The notes: generated by a model from the letters alone, not told the origin. A stretch of 47,797 nucleotides of DNA from an uncultured Porphyromonas sp. (GCF_902489635.1 NZ_CABUAN010000012.1:1-47797), one strand, 5' to 3'; positions 1 to 8,937 are shown, counted from the first letter of the stretch. Numbers and translations: made by a program.

Positions 1-277
1 CCCTCCTTTCTCGAATATCCACGTGGAAAATCTCAAATCTCCACGTGGATATTTTTTATTTCCCACGTGGGCGTCAAACATTTCCTCCGAAGTTTCATTT
101 GATTCCTCCGAGGAATTTTTTCTTTCCTACCTGGGAAATAAAAAATTCCCACGTGGGAATTTCGAAATATCCACGTGGAAATCAGTTTTTCCCGACACTG
201 CGCCGTTTCGATGTGTAGCCGGGTCTAAATTATTGTAATGAGTCAGCCCCGCTATTGACGTGAAATGAGTACATTTG
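1..277 (+). repeat. Phased palindrome array with conserved tail, copy A1 (upstream of dnaG)
   Basis: Eight short palindromes have centres at about 22.5, 44.5, 66.5, 88, 109, 130, 152.5 and 174.5, so the spacing is 21-22.5 bp. Five are CCACGTGG; the others are TTCCTCCGAAG, ATTCCTCCGAGGAAT and TTCCTACCTGGGAA. An imperfect hairpin (CCCGAC near 191, GCCGGG near 218) and the box TAAATTATTGTA (226-237) follow. A near-identical copy lies at 34600-34850 and an inverted, cut-off copy at 47641-47797. In all three the box is 51.5 bp from the centre of the last palindrome. The left end of this copy is cut by the window. No gene is seen here. Confidence 0.9.
270..277 (+). promoter_or_regulatory. Probable -7 promoter element of dnaG
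   Basis: TACATTTG fits the Bacteroidota -7 consensus TAnnTTTG and lies 21 bp before the chosen ATG of dnaG. No TTG stands at the usual 19-21 bp upstream, so the -33 element is weak or absent. The site sits just after the tail of repeat copy A1. Confidence 0.45.
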
Positions 278-298
278 CAGAGCAAGAGAAGTAGACGG

Positions 299-2335
299 AT
301 GATTGACGAACAGACCAAACAGCTGATCATAGATACGGCACGCATTGATGATGTGGTGCAGGACTTCGTGCATCTACGGCGCAAGGGGTCGGGCTATGTG
401 GGGCTGTGTCCATTTCACAAGGATCGTCACCCCTCCTTTATCGTCACTCCGTCTAAGAATATCTGCAAGTGCTTCGCCTGTGGTGCCGGTGGCACGCCTG
501 TATCCTTCATTATGAAGATACAGAACTGCTCCTTCGTCGAGGCACTCCGCTACCTCGCTCAAAAGTATAATATCCCCGTGCCAGAGCGGGAGATGACCGA
601 GGAGGAGCAGCAGCGTCAGAGTGAGCGTGAGGCACTTTACCTCGCCAACGAGGTGGCAGCGAAGTTCTTTACCGAGCAGCTCCTCAGCAGTGAGGAGGGA
701 CTAGACATAGCCTTGCCTTACTTCACTCAGCGTGGCGTCCGGTCGGAGGCGATACAGACCTTTGGGCTGGGCTACTCGCCCGGTGATCGCCGTGCTCTGG
801 CTAAGTATGTCGAGGAGCACGGCTACGACATGGATAGCTTCGTGGCGACGGGCCTGCTATACGCTCCGAGCGAAGGGCGCCCGAGTGCTGACCGCTATCA
901 CGAGCGGGTTATCTTCCCTATATATAATGTAGGGGGGCGGATCGTCGGCTTCGGTGGGCGTACGATGCGCAAGGCGGACAAGATCGCCAAGTATATCAAT
1001 TCGCCCGAGAGCATCATCTACGACAAGAGCCGTGAGCTATACGGACTCTATCAGGCGAAGCGTGACATAGCACGTCTGGATCAAAGCATCATCGTCGAGG
1101 GCTATCTCGATGTGATCGCTATGCACCAGGTAGGTATAGAGAATGTGGTGGCGACCTCTGGTACGGCACTCACGGAGAACCAGATACAGCTCTTGCGACG
1201 CTTCTCGCGCAATGTGCTGGTGCTCTTTGACGGTGACGAGGCGGGTGTCAAGGCGGCACTGCGCTCGATCGATATGCTCCTCGCTGAGGGGATGCAGATC
1301 AAGCTCTTGGTGCTACCCGATGGAGAGGACCCCGATGAGTTTGTCTCTAAGCGTAGTCGTACAGAGGTGGAGGAGTACTTTGCGGCCCATGCGCAGGACT
1401 TCCTGACCTTCAAGTCGCAGCTCTACGCTCAGCAGATGGCCAGTGATCCGCAGCTCAAGACGCAGCTGATGCGAGATATCTTGCAGAGCATTGCCACGAT
1501 CCCCGACAGCCTCGAGCGGGTCGTTTACATACAGCAGATGTCTCAGATGTACGGCGTAGCGGAGGATCTACTCTTGCAGCAGATCAAGCGGGAGCGCTTT
1601 AGCAGTGGGCGGGTCTATCAGTATGCTCCTCCAGCGGCAGAGACACCCGAAGAGGACGCTCCCGAGGAGATCCCGCAAGAGGTCTCGCCTCTAGATGCGC
1701 CGATGAGCAATGAGGCACTGGACCTGATCCGCCTAGTAGTGCGTTACGGAGAGCGAAAGCTAAAGATCTCTGTGCAGGATGAGGAGGCTGGTGAGGGGGC
1801 AGAGCCTATGGTGATACAGGTCGCTGTGGCTAACTTTGTCTATCAGGAGCTCAAGCAGGATGATATAGTCATCGAGCATCCGCTTGTCAAGCGCATTCTC
1901 AACGATAGCAACAAGATGATGCTGGAGGTGCTGAGCGACTCGGAAGATGGCGAGTCGAAGCATCGCTGTGGCTCTTTCCTTTGCAATTCGGAGGTCCCGC
2001 AGGTGGCAGCACTAGCGGTGGATCTCTACGCAACCCCATACAGACTCTCTCGCAAGGCTCGCGAGGAGCTACAGATGCCAAATAACGATGATGATGAAGA
2101 GGAAGTACCCGATGAGTGGGTACGTGAGATGACCTTTAAGGTGCTATACACCTACAAACTAGCGTACGCTGAGGAGCACTGTCAGCAGATCTCGAAGCAG
2201 ATACAGACGCTGCAGCAGGAGCACCCAGAGGCAGACTACGCAACCTACCAGCCACTCCTCCAGGAGCTATCCACGTGGCAAGAGATTCGCAAAGCGTTTG
2301 CTGAGTTCAGCGGTCAGCGTGTGGTCATTTCGTGA
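299..2335 (+). CDS. dnaG: DNA primase
   Basis: Synthesises RNA primers for chromosome replication, working with the replicative helicase at the fork. The 678-residue protein has an N-terminal CHC2 zinc finger (C37, H40, C58, C61; CPFH...CFAC), a primase core, and a Toprim domain with E267 in IIVEGYLDVI and D311/D313 in LFDGDEAG. The C-terminal third should be the helicase-binding region and holds an acidic run near residues 610-620. An in-frame TTG at 275 would add eight residues, but it overlaps the promoter-like TACATTTG, and DnaG proteins start just before the motif seen at M-I-D-E-Q. The ATG at 299 is therefore preferred. It is followed after 65 bp by a clamp-loader gene, giving a small replication cluster. 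Confidence 0.95.
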   Translation: MIDEQTKQLIIDTARIDDVVQDFVHLRRKGSGYVGLCPFHKDRHPSFIVTPSKNICKCFACGAGGTPVSFIMKIQNCSFVEALRYLAQKYNIPVPEREMTEEEQQRQSEREALYLANEVAAKFFTEQLLSSEEGLDIALPYFTQRGVRSEAIQTFGLGYSPGDRRALAKYVEEHGYDMDSFVATGLLYAPSEGRPSADRYHERVIFPIYNVGGRIVGFGGRTMRKADKIAKYINSPESIIYDKSRELYGLYQAKRDIARLDQSIIVEGYLDVIAMHQVGIENVVATSGTALTENQIQLLRRFSRNVLVLFDGDEAGVKAALRSIDMLLAEGMQIKLLVLPDGEDPDEFVSKRSRTEVEEYFAAHAQDFLTFKSQLYAQQMASDPQLKTQLMRDILQSIATIPDSLERVVYIQQMSQMYGVAEDLLLQQIKRERFSSGRVYQYAPPAAETPEEDAPEEIPQEVSPLDAPMSNEALDLIRLVVRYGERKLKISVQDEEAGEGAEPMVIQVAVANFVYQELKQDDIVIEHPLVKRILNDSNKMMLEVLSDSEDGESKHRCGSFLCNSEVPQVAALAVDLYATPYRLSRKAREELQMPNNDDDEEEVPDEWVREMTFKVLYTYKLAYAEEHCQQISKQIQTLQQEHPEADYATYQPLLQELSTWQEIRKAFAEFSGQRVVIS

Positions 2336-2400
2336 GCTGAGGCGTGTGATGGAGTACTATTCGTTAACCCTTTTACCAAACTAGAGAAGAAAGCGCAGTC

Positions 2401-3489
2401 ATGCAGTTTGCTGATATATATGGATACCGAGCCCTCAAGCAGCAGTTCGTCCACCTGACTCGATCGGGTCAGATGCCTCACGCTGTGCTACTGGAGATAC
2501 AGGAGGGCTACCCAGGGCTTCACCTAGCGTGGGCCTGGGCGCAGTACATACAGTGTCAGTCTCCTACGGACGAGGACTCTTGTGGCGAGTGCGCCTCCTG
2601 CAAGAAGGTCGCAGCCAGTGCGCATCCTGACGTCATCTTCGTCTATCCAGTGATCAAAGCGGCGCAAGACGAGATCCCCACGGAGCGATACTTCGACGAG
2701 TGGCGCACGTTCCTCGAGCGGTCGCCCTACATCACTGATCAGGACTGGCTCGAAGTACTGGAGGCGGGCAATAGTCAGCCAGTCATTTACGTAAATGAGA
2801 TCAATAGTCTTCTGTCACGTCTCTCAGTCACGACCACCGAAGGAGGCTGGCGCACGATCATCATCTACCAGCCTGAGCGTATGAATGATGCAGCGGCCAA
2901 TAAACTCCTTAAGTCGCTCGAAGAGCCTCCCGCAGAGACGCTCTTTATCCTAGTTTCGGCGCACTCGGATCGTCTCCTAGACACGATCCTGAGCCGTGTG
3001 CAGCGCTTCGAACTCCCCCCGATGACGGAGGAGGAGATGAGAGAGGCCTTGACAGCTCTACACCCTGAGTTGGCGACTGACGCACTTGAGGCGATGATCC
3101 CCCTAGTGGACGGCAATCTGAGCGATGCTCTACGGCTACTCGACAGCTCTGCCTCGCAAGACAAACTACAAGAACTGGCGCAGCAGTGGTACGATGCGAC
3201 ATTACGAGCTGACATATTGCGCCTGAAGCTACTCAGCGAGGAGGTGGACAAGGCGGGGCGCGAGGGGGCGGTAGCTTTTCTCAAACTACTGATGCAGCTG
3301 GTGGGGCGGCAGTGGCATCGTACGCTCCGTGGCGAGGTGCGTATGGGTGAGCTACGGGTCAACAATAAGGCTATGGGCGGCTGCTATCGGCTCCTCGAGG
3401 AGGCGATGCGAGAGATACGTGGCAATGTGCTGACGAAGATGGTGCTCTTCGACACGTTCCTGCGGATGCTGCTTGCGCTGCGCAACTAA
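2401..3489 (+). CDS. holB: DNA polymerase III delta-prime-like clamp-loader subunit
   Basis: A 362-residue AAA+ protein of the DNA polymerase III clamp loader, which loads the sliding clamp on primed DNA. Visible features are a four-cysteine zinc module (C52, C61, C64, C67), the NKLLKSLEEPP segment and the SRVQRFELPP sensor-1 region typical of the tau/gamma and delta-prime families. The Walker A position (HAVLLEIQEGYPGLHLA) lacks GxxGxGK(T/S), so it should not bind ATP. This points to delta-prime rather than DnaX. It lies 65 bp after dnaG and 11 bp before an acyltransferase gene. Confidence 0.85.
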   Translation: MQFADIYGYRALKQQFVHLTRSGQMPHAVLLEIQEGYPGLHLAWAWAQYIQCQSPTDEDSCGECASCKKVAASAHPDVIFVYPVIKAAQDEIPTERYFDEWRTFLERSPYITDQDWLEVLEAGNSQPVIYVNEINSLLSRLSVTTTEGGWRTIIIYQPERMNDAAANKLLKSLEEPPAETLFILVSAHSDRLLDTILSRVQRFELPPMTEEEMREALTALHPELATDALEAMIPLVDGNLSDALRLLDSSASQDKLQELAQQWYDATLRADILRLKLLSEEVDKAGREGAVAFLKLLMQLVGRQWHRTLRGEVRMGELRVNNKAMGGCYRLLEEAMREIRGNVLTKMVLFDTFLRMLLALRN

Positions 3490-3500
3490 GGCTACGCGGG

Positions 3501-4517
3501 ATGTCAGAGCAGACGCTACGCCACCAAGGTCTGGACCTCTTGCGGCTTCTTTCGGTCGTGATGGTGATCGGCATCCACACGGCTGGGGGATACTTTATCG
3601 GAGAGTCTTCGCTGTCGGAGCGTTGTCAGGCTGCTCCGTGGTATGCGCTCTCGGTGGGGGCCGTGCCGCTCTTTGTGATGCTGAGCGGAACCTTCATGTT
3701 ATCACCTACGCGGCAGATTGGGAGCTTGGCACACTTCTACAAGTGTAGTGTAGGGCGCAAGATACTCTTGCCACTCGTCGTCTGGTCTGTGGTCTACTAC
3801 CTCTGGCACTGTGCGAAGGAGCAGGCGTGGCTCGCCTTCCAGTGGTATCACTTGTGGTACCTCGTGATGCTTGCGGGGCTATACGTGGTCACCCCTATGC
3901 TGCGCTGGCTCTGTGAGCGAATCGAGCGTAGCGATAGTCCCACCTATGGAGGCAATCGAGGACTGCTAATCTTAACCCTCGGGAGCTATCTCGTTGCGCT
4001 TGCTGTAGACCTCTACTACCGCTCGTATGGCATCCAGCAGATCTGCCTGCTCTGGTGGGTGCAGTACCTCCCTTACTACCTAGCGGGCTACCTGATCTCT
4101 CGCACCATTAGTCGGTTGCCGGGCAAAGGTTGGCTCGTCGCACTCTTCATCGGAAGTATGCTACTACACGGAGCACTGCTCATTTACCTGCCTTACCAAT
4201 TGTTAGGACGGGTGGGTGTCAACTTCTTTCCGCTGGTCGTACTCAAGGTGGTCTCGCTCTTTGCCCTTTGCTACCGATGGTGCCCCACGGCACGTCTCTT
4301 CGTCTCGGCAAGTACGCTCTATCCCTATGTGATGGGGATCTATCTGGTACACTTTGCGGTGCTGCAGGTAGTCTTCAAGCTTTTCGAACTTTTTCTCCCT
4401 GCACTGACCGCTTGTTTAGTCGTAAGCCTCCCGCTACGCATCCTTCTCATTGCGCTCATCTCATTAGGTGTCACAGCTTTGCTTCGCAAGGTGCCACTAC
4501 TACGACCGCTGGTTTAG
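3501..4517 (+). CDS. Acyltransferase-3 family membrane protein
   Basis: A 338-residue polytopic membrane protein with about ten hydrophobic segments. The N-terminus reads R-x-x-G-L-D-L-L-R followed by a conserved-type histidine (H26, in VIGIHTAG), the pattern of the acyltransferase-3 (OafA/WecH-like) family. These enzymes move acetyl or other acyl groups onto surface glycans or lipids. The acceptor cannot be told from the sequence. It starts 11 bp after the holB-like stop, so it may be co-transcribed with it, although the functions are unrelated. Confidence 0.75.
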   Translation: MSEQTLRHQGLDLLRLLSVVMVIGIHTAGGYFIGESSLSERCQAAPWYALSVGAVPLFVMLSGTFMLSPTRQIGSLAHFYKCSVGRKILLPLVVWSVVYYLWHCAKEQAWLAFQWYHLWYLVMLAGLYVVTPMLRWLCERIERSDSPTYGGNRGLLILTLGSYLVALAVDLYYRSYGIQQICLLWWVQYLPYYLAGYLISRTISRLPGKGWLVALFIGSMLLHGALLIYLPYQLLGRVGVNFFPLVVLKVVSLFALCYRWCPTARLFVSASTLYPYVMGIYLVHFAVLQVVFKLFELFLPALTACLVVSLPLRILLIALISLGVTALLRKVPLLRPLV

Positions 4518-4549
4518 CGATAAGCCTTTACGAGACAGCAATGATTTCG

Positions 4550-4557
4550 TATCTTTG
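4550..4557 (+). promoter_or_regulatory. Probable -7 promoter element of the riboflavin synthase gene
   Basis: TATCTTTG matches TAnnTTTG and lies 38 bp before the ATG at 4595. The sequence about 19 bp upstream is TTTA (4527-4530), a weak -33 element. Confidence 0.5.
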
Positions 4558-4594
4558 CGAAGTAACCAATCAATAGAGCAAACCGAATAGATAT

Positions 4595-5197
4595 ATGTTT
4601 AGTGGAATAGTAGAAGGTATGGCGCAGGTGCGCCGCCTAACCCGCGAAGGAAGCAACCTGCACATCACACTCGCCTGCAACTTTGCCGCAGAGCTACAGA
4701 TAGATCAGAGCATCGCTCACAATGGCGTCTGCCTCACCGTCGTCTCGCTTGAGGAGGGGGGCTACACGGTGACTGCCATTCAGGAGACGCTAGACCGCAG
4801 TAATCTAGGACTCCTACAGGTGGGCGACTATGTCAATGTGGAGCGCAGTATGATGCTCGGTGGCCGTCTAGATGGTCACATCGTGCAGGGACATGTGGAT
4901 CAGACGGCTCGCTGCACGGCTATTCGTGAGATGGAGGGCAGTCACTACTTTACCTTTGCCTATGAGGTGGATCGTGAGATGATGCGCCAGGGCTATATGA
5001 CGGTCGAGAAGGGCTCCGTGACGGTCAACGGCGTGAGCCTCACCGTCTGCAATTCGCAGGAAAACTCCTTCGAGGTGGCGATCATCCCTTACACACTGGA
5101 GCATACTAACTTCGGTTACTTTAAGGTGGGGAGCGTGGTCAACCTCGAGTTTGACATCTTGGGCAAGTACATCGCTCGCCTACGTTCGTTTGACTAA
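4595..5197 (+). CDS. ribE: Riboflavin synthase, alpha subunit
   Basis: Catalyses dismutation of two 6,7-dimethyl-8-ribityllumazine molecules to riboflavin, the last step of riboflavin synthesis. At 200 residues it has the usual family length. It starts with the signature MFSGIVEG and has two lumazine-binding repeats of about 95 residues each; the second starts near the GHIVQGHVD motif and contains VNGVSLTV. It has its own promoter-like element and is followed after 12 bp by a nitroreductase gene. The pairing is plausible because nitroreductases use FMN. Confidence 0.95.
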   Translation: MFSGIVEGMAQVRRLTREGSNLHITLACNFAAELQIDQSIAHNGVCLTVVSLEEGGYTVTAIQETLDRSNLGLLQVGDYVNVERSMMLGGRLDGHIVQGHVDQTARCTAIREMEGSHYFTFAYEVDREMMRQGYMTVEKGSVTVNGVSLTVCNSQENSFEVAIIPYTLEHTNFGYFKVGSVVNLEFDILGKYIARLRSFD

Positions 5198-5209
5198 ACC
5201 CTTGTAACT

Positions 5210-5758
5210 ATGAACCCTGAAGATCTATACGCTCTCTATCGGGAGCGTCAGAGCGATCGCAGATTTGCTGACCGCCCTGTACCGCAGGAGGTGCTGGAGC
5301 GCATCCTGAACAACGCCCTATTGGCTCCCTCTGCGACCAATCAGCAGCCCTGGAGTATCGTAGCAGTTGCCGAGCCAGAGGCTGCGCAGCGTGTAGGGCA
5401 GGCGGTCATCAAGGGGGTGACCAATATGAATAAGTTTGCCCTCGAGGCGCCTGTACACCTACTGATCGTGGCGGAGCGTGGGCGCTGGGTAGCCCGCATG
5501 GGTAGCCGCGTGATGAAGGTGGACTACCGACCTATAGATCTAGGCATCCTCGTGGCACACATCGTCCTCGCAGCTCAGGCGGAGGGCGTCGGGAGCTGCA
5601 TATTGGGCTGGATCAACGATGCCGCCGTGCGCAAAGAGCTGGGCATACCAGACAAGCGTCAGGTGGTCCTAGACATCCTCATTGGTTACTCGGAGCAACC
5701 GACCCGTGAGAAGAAGCGCAAGAGTCCCGACGAGGTGATCCACTGGAACAAGTGGTGA
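5210..5758 (+). CDS. Nitroreductase-family FMN-dependent oxidoreductase
   Basis: A 182-residue protein of the nitroreductase superfamily, which are usually dimeric FMN enzymes that reduce nitro compounds, quinones or related substrates with NAD(P)H. Family marks are the N-terminal R-Q-S-D-R-R-F segment, LLAPSATNQQPW for FMN phosphate and substrate binding, and the C-terminal glycine-rich GVGSCILGWI. The physiological substrate is not evident. It starts 12 bp after riboflavin synthase and probably shares its transcript. Confidence 0.85.
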   Translation: MNPEDLYALYRERQSDRRFADRPVPQEVLERILNNALLAPSATNQQPWSIVAVAEPEAAQRVGQAVIKGVTNMNKFALEAPVHLLIVAERGRWVARMGSRVMKVDYRPIDLGILVAHIVLAAQAEGVGSCILGWINDAAVRKELGIPDKRQVVLDILIGYSEQPTREKKRKSPDEVIHWNKW

Positions 5759-5766
5759 GTCTTACG

Positions 5767-5826
5767 AGACTGTTGCATAAAGACGAATCGCTGTGTTGCT
5801 TTCGGGATTCGGCTTTGGTCACATAC
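5767..5826 (+). repeat. Left-end fragment of an AGACTGTTGCA-ended repeat, overlapping the menE stop
   Basis: About 60 bp closely matching 34208-34267, starting AGACTGTTGCA and ending near CACATAC. Only the left part of the element is present here. Its right edge overlaps the menE gene: the menE stop codon (complement of TCA at 5819-5821) lies inside the repeat. Confidence 0.8.
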
Positions 5827-6913
5827 CGGCGGTGGAGCTGAGGAGCTGCTGGAGGGCGCGACGGTCGAGCTTGCCGTTGTCGTTGTGCGGTAGCTGCGCT
5901 ACGCAGCGGATCTCTTTCGGGCGGTGGTAGGGAGGTAGGAGTTGTTCGCACGTTTCGTTTAGCCTCTTCGCCAAACCTTCGGGGAGGCTGTCGCCTTCCA
6001 GTACGAGTACGAGCTTTTGTCCTAGTGCCGCATCGGCTACCCAGCTGATGGCGAGCGGTACGTCTAGTGCCGCAGAGAGCTTGCGCTCGATCGGCTCGGG
6101 ACTGATCTTGACGCCGCCACTATTGATGATGTTGTCGGCTCGGCCCTCTATGGTAAAGCCCCCATCAGGTTGCAGCTCGACGAGGTCATGGGTCTTGAGT
6201 GTAGGCCCTTCGGGATAGAGCAGGCGATCCTCGATGATGAGTTCGCTTTCGGAGCCTTGGGAGAGATGCACCCCCTCGAGGGGATAGAAGAGGGGAGAGG
6301 CGTGGGGACCATTGAGCCGTCGCAGGGCGATGTGCGAGATGGTCTCGGTCATGCCGTAGGTGGCGTAAGCTGCTACGGGTAGCGTGCTGAGCTGCGCCTC
6401 CACAGCGGGATGAATGGCTCCGCCTCCGATGATTAGTTGCTCTGCTTGGCTGAGTAGTTTGCGCTCCGCGGGTACCTCCAGTGTGTGGTGTAGTTGGAGG
6501 GGAACAAGCGAGACGAAGTGCGGTGCTGCGCTGAGTGTCGCCAGCGGGTGGCTCGAAGGTGGTACCACCATCAGCTCGGCTCCGGCGAGCAGAGCGCGCA
6601 CCACCATCATCTTAGCACCTATGTAGCGCAGATCCATCGCTAGGAGGAGCCGCTTGCCAGCTTCGATCTGAAAGTAGCGGTTGCTCCTGAGTCCGCTCCG
6701 TCGCATAGCGCACTTCGTCAGTCTGGTCCGCTTAGGGGTACCCGTTGAGCCAGAGGTTTGAACGACCATATACTCCTCGTTGCCCCACCACTCTCTGAGA
6801 AAGGCGAGGAGTGGCTGTAGCACCGCTCTGCGCTCGGACGTTAGCCCTCGAGCGAATGGCTCTAGGCTCTCCGCATCTACTCGTGCGCTATCTATATATA
6901 GGTGCTCGGACAT
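5819..6913 (-). CDS. menE: o-Succinylbenzoate-CoA ligase (short type)
   Basis: Activates o-succinylbenzoate to its CoA thioester for menaquinone synthesis. It is an ANL-family enzyme with the P-loop TSGSTGTPK (53-61), the A5-like YGMTET motif, the GRADNIINSGGVK hinge, and the C-terminal catalytic lysine K348 in NGKLDRRAL. At 364 residues it is shorter than the roughly 450-490 of many MenE proteins but keeps the main motifs. It is the last gene of the men cluster and starts 89 bp after menC. Its final codons and stop fall within a dispersed repeat, so the C-terminus may have been reshaped by that repeat. Confidence 0.88.
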   Translation of the reverse strand: MSEHLYIDSARVDAESLEPFARGLTSERRAVLQPLLAFLREWWGNEEYMVVQTSGSTGTPKRTRLTKCAMRRSGLRSNRYFQIEAGKRLLLAMDLRYIGAKMMVVRALLAGAELMVVPPSSHPLATLSAAPHFVSLVPLQLHHTLEVPAERKLLSQAEQLIIGGGAIHPAVEAQLSTLPVAAYATYGMTETISHIALRRLNGPHASPLFYPLEGVHLSQGSESELIIEDRLLYPEGPTLKTHDLVELQPDGGFTIEGRADNIINSGGVKISPEPIERKLSAALDVPLAISWVADAALGQKLVLVLEGDSLPEGLAKRLNETCEQLLPPYHRPKEIRCVAQLPHNDNGKLDRRALQQLLSSTAGM

Positions 6914-6917
6914 GCTG

Positions 6918-7001
6918 ACTGTTAGCTGTTGGCTTTTGGCTTTTAGCTGTTGGCTATTAGTTGTTGGCTAAAAGCTAACGGCCAAAAGCCAACAGCCAAT
7001 T
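6918..7001. repeat. Heptanucleotide tandem repeat with inverted half
   Basis: Between menC and menE the DNA is built of 7-bp units such as TGTTAGC, TGTTGGC, TTTTGGC and TTTTAGC, followed by their complement (GGCCAAAAGCCAACAGCC). The two halves could fold into a long imperfect hairpin. Related TTAGCTG/TTGGCTG heptamers occur at 34467-34500. Confidence 0.75.
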
Positions 7002-7002
7002 T

Positions 7003-8100
7003 CTAATCTCTGAAAAACATCTGATCGCCGATGAGTCGTAGCGTGGAGGGCTTGTTGTTGAGATAGAGCGCTCCTGTGCCAAGTCCTTGAGGGCGGACGA
7101 TCGGGTACTGGCTGACCCACTGAGCGATGGCACTGAGCCCTACGTTCGACTCCAGTGCTGAGGTCGCCCACCAGCCGATGCCGCGCTCCTCGGCCAGCTC
7201 GATCCACTCATCGACTCCGCTATGGAGCGACGGCTTGAGGATGATATAGTGTGGCTTGCCCTCATCTAGTAGTTGCGCTTTGCGCTCTCGGGTGTGGATC
7301 CCTATCAGTTCCTCGTCGAGTGCTATGGGGAGTGGCGATGCTGCCGTGAGCTTCGCTAGGTCGTCCCACTGATTGCTCGCAGGTATCGGTTGCTCGATGG
7401 AGTGTAGGTGAAAGTCGCTCAGTCGCTTGAGTCGCTCTAGAGCTACCTCTGGGGCAAAAGCTCCGTTGGCATCCACCCGCAGCTCCATCTCCTCGGGCGA
7501 GAAGTGCTGCCGCACGTAGCGGAGTAGCTCTAGTTCTTCGGAAAAGTCTATTCCGCCGATCTTAAGCTTCAAGCAACGGAATCCCTGCGCTAGCTTAGCT
7601 TGAATCTGCTCGTACATATAGGCTTTGTCGCCCATCCAGATCAACCCATTGATCGGGATGCCCATCTCACCACGCGTGAAAGAGGTGTCACAAAAGGAAG
7701 GCGCCGTCTCCTCTTCGCTATTACGACAAGCAGCGAGGAAGCTATTGATCGCCGTGGCTAAGCCAAAAGCTATGGAAGGGTAGGGGCGTAGCGTGGTTAC
7801 GTCAAACTGATCGGGAGCCTGCGCCAGCTGCCCCGCCAGCTTCTCCAGCACCACCTGGTAGTCGGGCAGATCATCGCAGCTGAGCTGAGGCATCGGGGCG
7901 CACTCGCCATAACCCACATGAGTTGGCTGCTCGAGGCTCTGGAGACGTAGGTAGTAGACCCGCTTCGTCTCGTACTCGCCACGGGAGGTCTTGGCGGGGC
8001 GACGAAAGCACAGGGTGTACGGCTCCACGCTTATGGTCACCCGCTCAGCTATCTGAGGTAGTAGCGTGGGGAGGTGGAGGATGCTCTCTTGTGGTGACAT
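7003..8100 (-). CDS. menC: o-Succinylbenzoate synthase
   Basis: Dehydrates SHCHC to o-succinylbenzoate in menaquinone synthesis. A 365-residue enolase-superfamily protein with the expected barrel residues: the K-x-K pair K178/K180 in CLKLKIGG, metal ligands D210 (RVDANGAF), E236 (SIEQPIP) and D262 (ALDEEL), and K289 in IILKPS. The N-terminal capping domain includes YGECAPMP. It begins 6 bp after the menB stop. Confidence 0.93.
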   Translation of the reverse strand: MSPQESILHLPTLLPQIAERVTISVEPYTLCFRRPAKTSRGEYETKRVYYLRLQSLEQPTHVGYGECAPMPQLSCDDLPDYQVVLEKLAGQLAQAPDQFDVTTLRPYPSIAFGLATAINSFLAACRNSEEETAPSFCDTSFTRGEMGIPINGLIWMGDKAYMYEQIQAKLAQGFRCLKLKIGGIDFSEELELLRYVRQHFSPEEMELRVDANGAFAPEVALERLKRLSDFHLHSIEQPIPASNQWDDLAKLTAASPLPIALDEELIGIHTRERKAQLLDEGKPHYIILKPSLHSGVDEWIELAEERGIGWWATSALESNVGLSAIAQWVSQYPIVRPQGLGTGALYLNNKPSTLRLIGDQMFFRD

Positions 8101-8106
8101 CGACTA

Positions 8107-8937
8107 TTAGGGGAACTTAGGGTACTGCTCGAAGTTGGGCTTGCGCTTCTCCAGGAAAGCGTTCTTGCCCTCCTGTGCTTCGTCCGTGAGGTAGTAGAGT
8201 AGCGTCGCATCGCCTGCCAGTTCTTGGATACCGGCCTGACCATCCAGCTCCGCATTGAGTCCCGCCTTAATCATACGCAGGGCTAGCGGGCTCAGTAGCA
8301 TCATCTCCTCGGCCCACTGCACGTACTCATCTTCTAGTTGGTCTAGAGGCACCACTTTGTTGACCAGTCCCATATCGAGAGCCTCCTGAGCAGAGTATTG
8401 GCGACAGAGGAACCATATCTCACGCGCCTTCTTTTGCCCCACGACACGAGCTAGGTACGAGGAGCCGAAGCCCGCATCGAAGCTGCCTACACGGGGTCCC
8501 GTCTGCCCGAAGATCGCATTCTCCGAAGCGATCGAGAGGTCGCACACCACGTGGAGGACATGTCCGCCACCGATCGCGTAACCATTGACCGCAGCGATGA
8601 CCGGCTTGGGGATGCTACGGATCTGCTTCTGCACATCGAGGACGCTCAGACGAGGTACGCCGTCCTTGCCAATGTAGCCACCCCGCCCCTTGACGTTTTG
8701 ATCTCCACCAGAGCAAAACGCCTTGTCGCCAGCACCCGTCAGGACCACCACGTTGATACTCTGATCCTCACGGCAGATGCGCAGAGCGTCGCTCATCTCG
8801 GCCGTTGTGGTCGGCGTAAAAGCGTTGCGGTAGCGCTCACGATTGATTGTGATGCGCGCGATACCATTGTAGTAGTCGAAGAGGATATCTTCGTACGCTT
8901 TGAGGGGCTTCCATACCCGTTGGTTCTTTTCACTCAT
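8107..8937 (-). CDS. menB: 1,4-Dihydroxy-2-naphthoyl-CoA synthase
   Basis: Closes the second ring of the naphthoquinone by a Dieckmann-type condensation of o-succinylbenzoyl-CoA. A 276-residue crotonase-fold protein with the oxyanion-hole segments FCSGGDQ (74-80) and YAIGGGH (120-126). QTGPRVGSFDAG includes G147, the position that in the E. coli-type enzymes allows bicarbonate as cofactor, and D154. The C-terminus ends in the typical EKRKPNFEQYPKFP. It overlaps menD by 4 bp (ATGA). Confidence 0.96.
   Translation of the reverse strand: MSEKNQRVWKPLKAYEDILFDYYNGIARITINRERYRNAFTPTTTAEMSDALRICREDQSINVVVLTGAGDKAFCSGGDQNVKGRGGYIGKDGVPRLSVLDVQKQIRSIPKPVIAAVNGYAIGGGHVLHVVCDLSIASENAIFGQTGPRVGSFDAGFGSSYLARVVGQKKAREIWFLCRQYSAQEALDMGLVNKVVPLDQLEDEYVQWAEEMMLLSPLALRMIKAGLNAELDGQAGIQELAGDATLLYYLTDEAQEGKNAFLEKRKPNFEQYPKFP

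Noticed and set aside
275..298. TTG start of dnaG at 275
   Set aside because: The codon overlaps a TACATTTG promoter-like element, and the added eight residues have no counterpart in DnaG proteins.
1..384. Open frames at 23-238 (+) and 127-384 (-), and similar ones at 34726-34998 (-)
   Set aside because: They translate the repeat element and its tail; the same peptide shape recurs with the repeat, so it reflects DNA copies rather than genes.
4517..4594. FMN riboswitch before riboflavin synthase
   Set aside because: The gap of 77 bp is too short and shows none of the conserved RFN helices.
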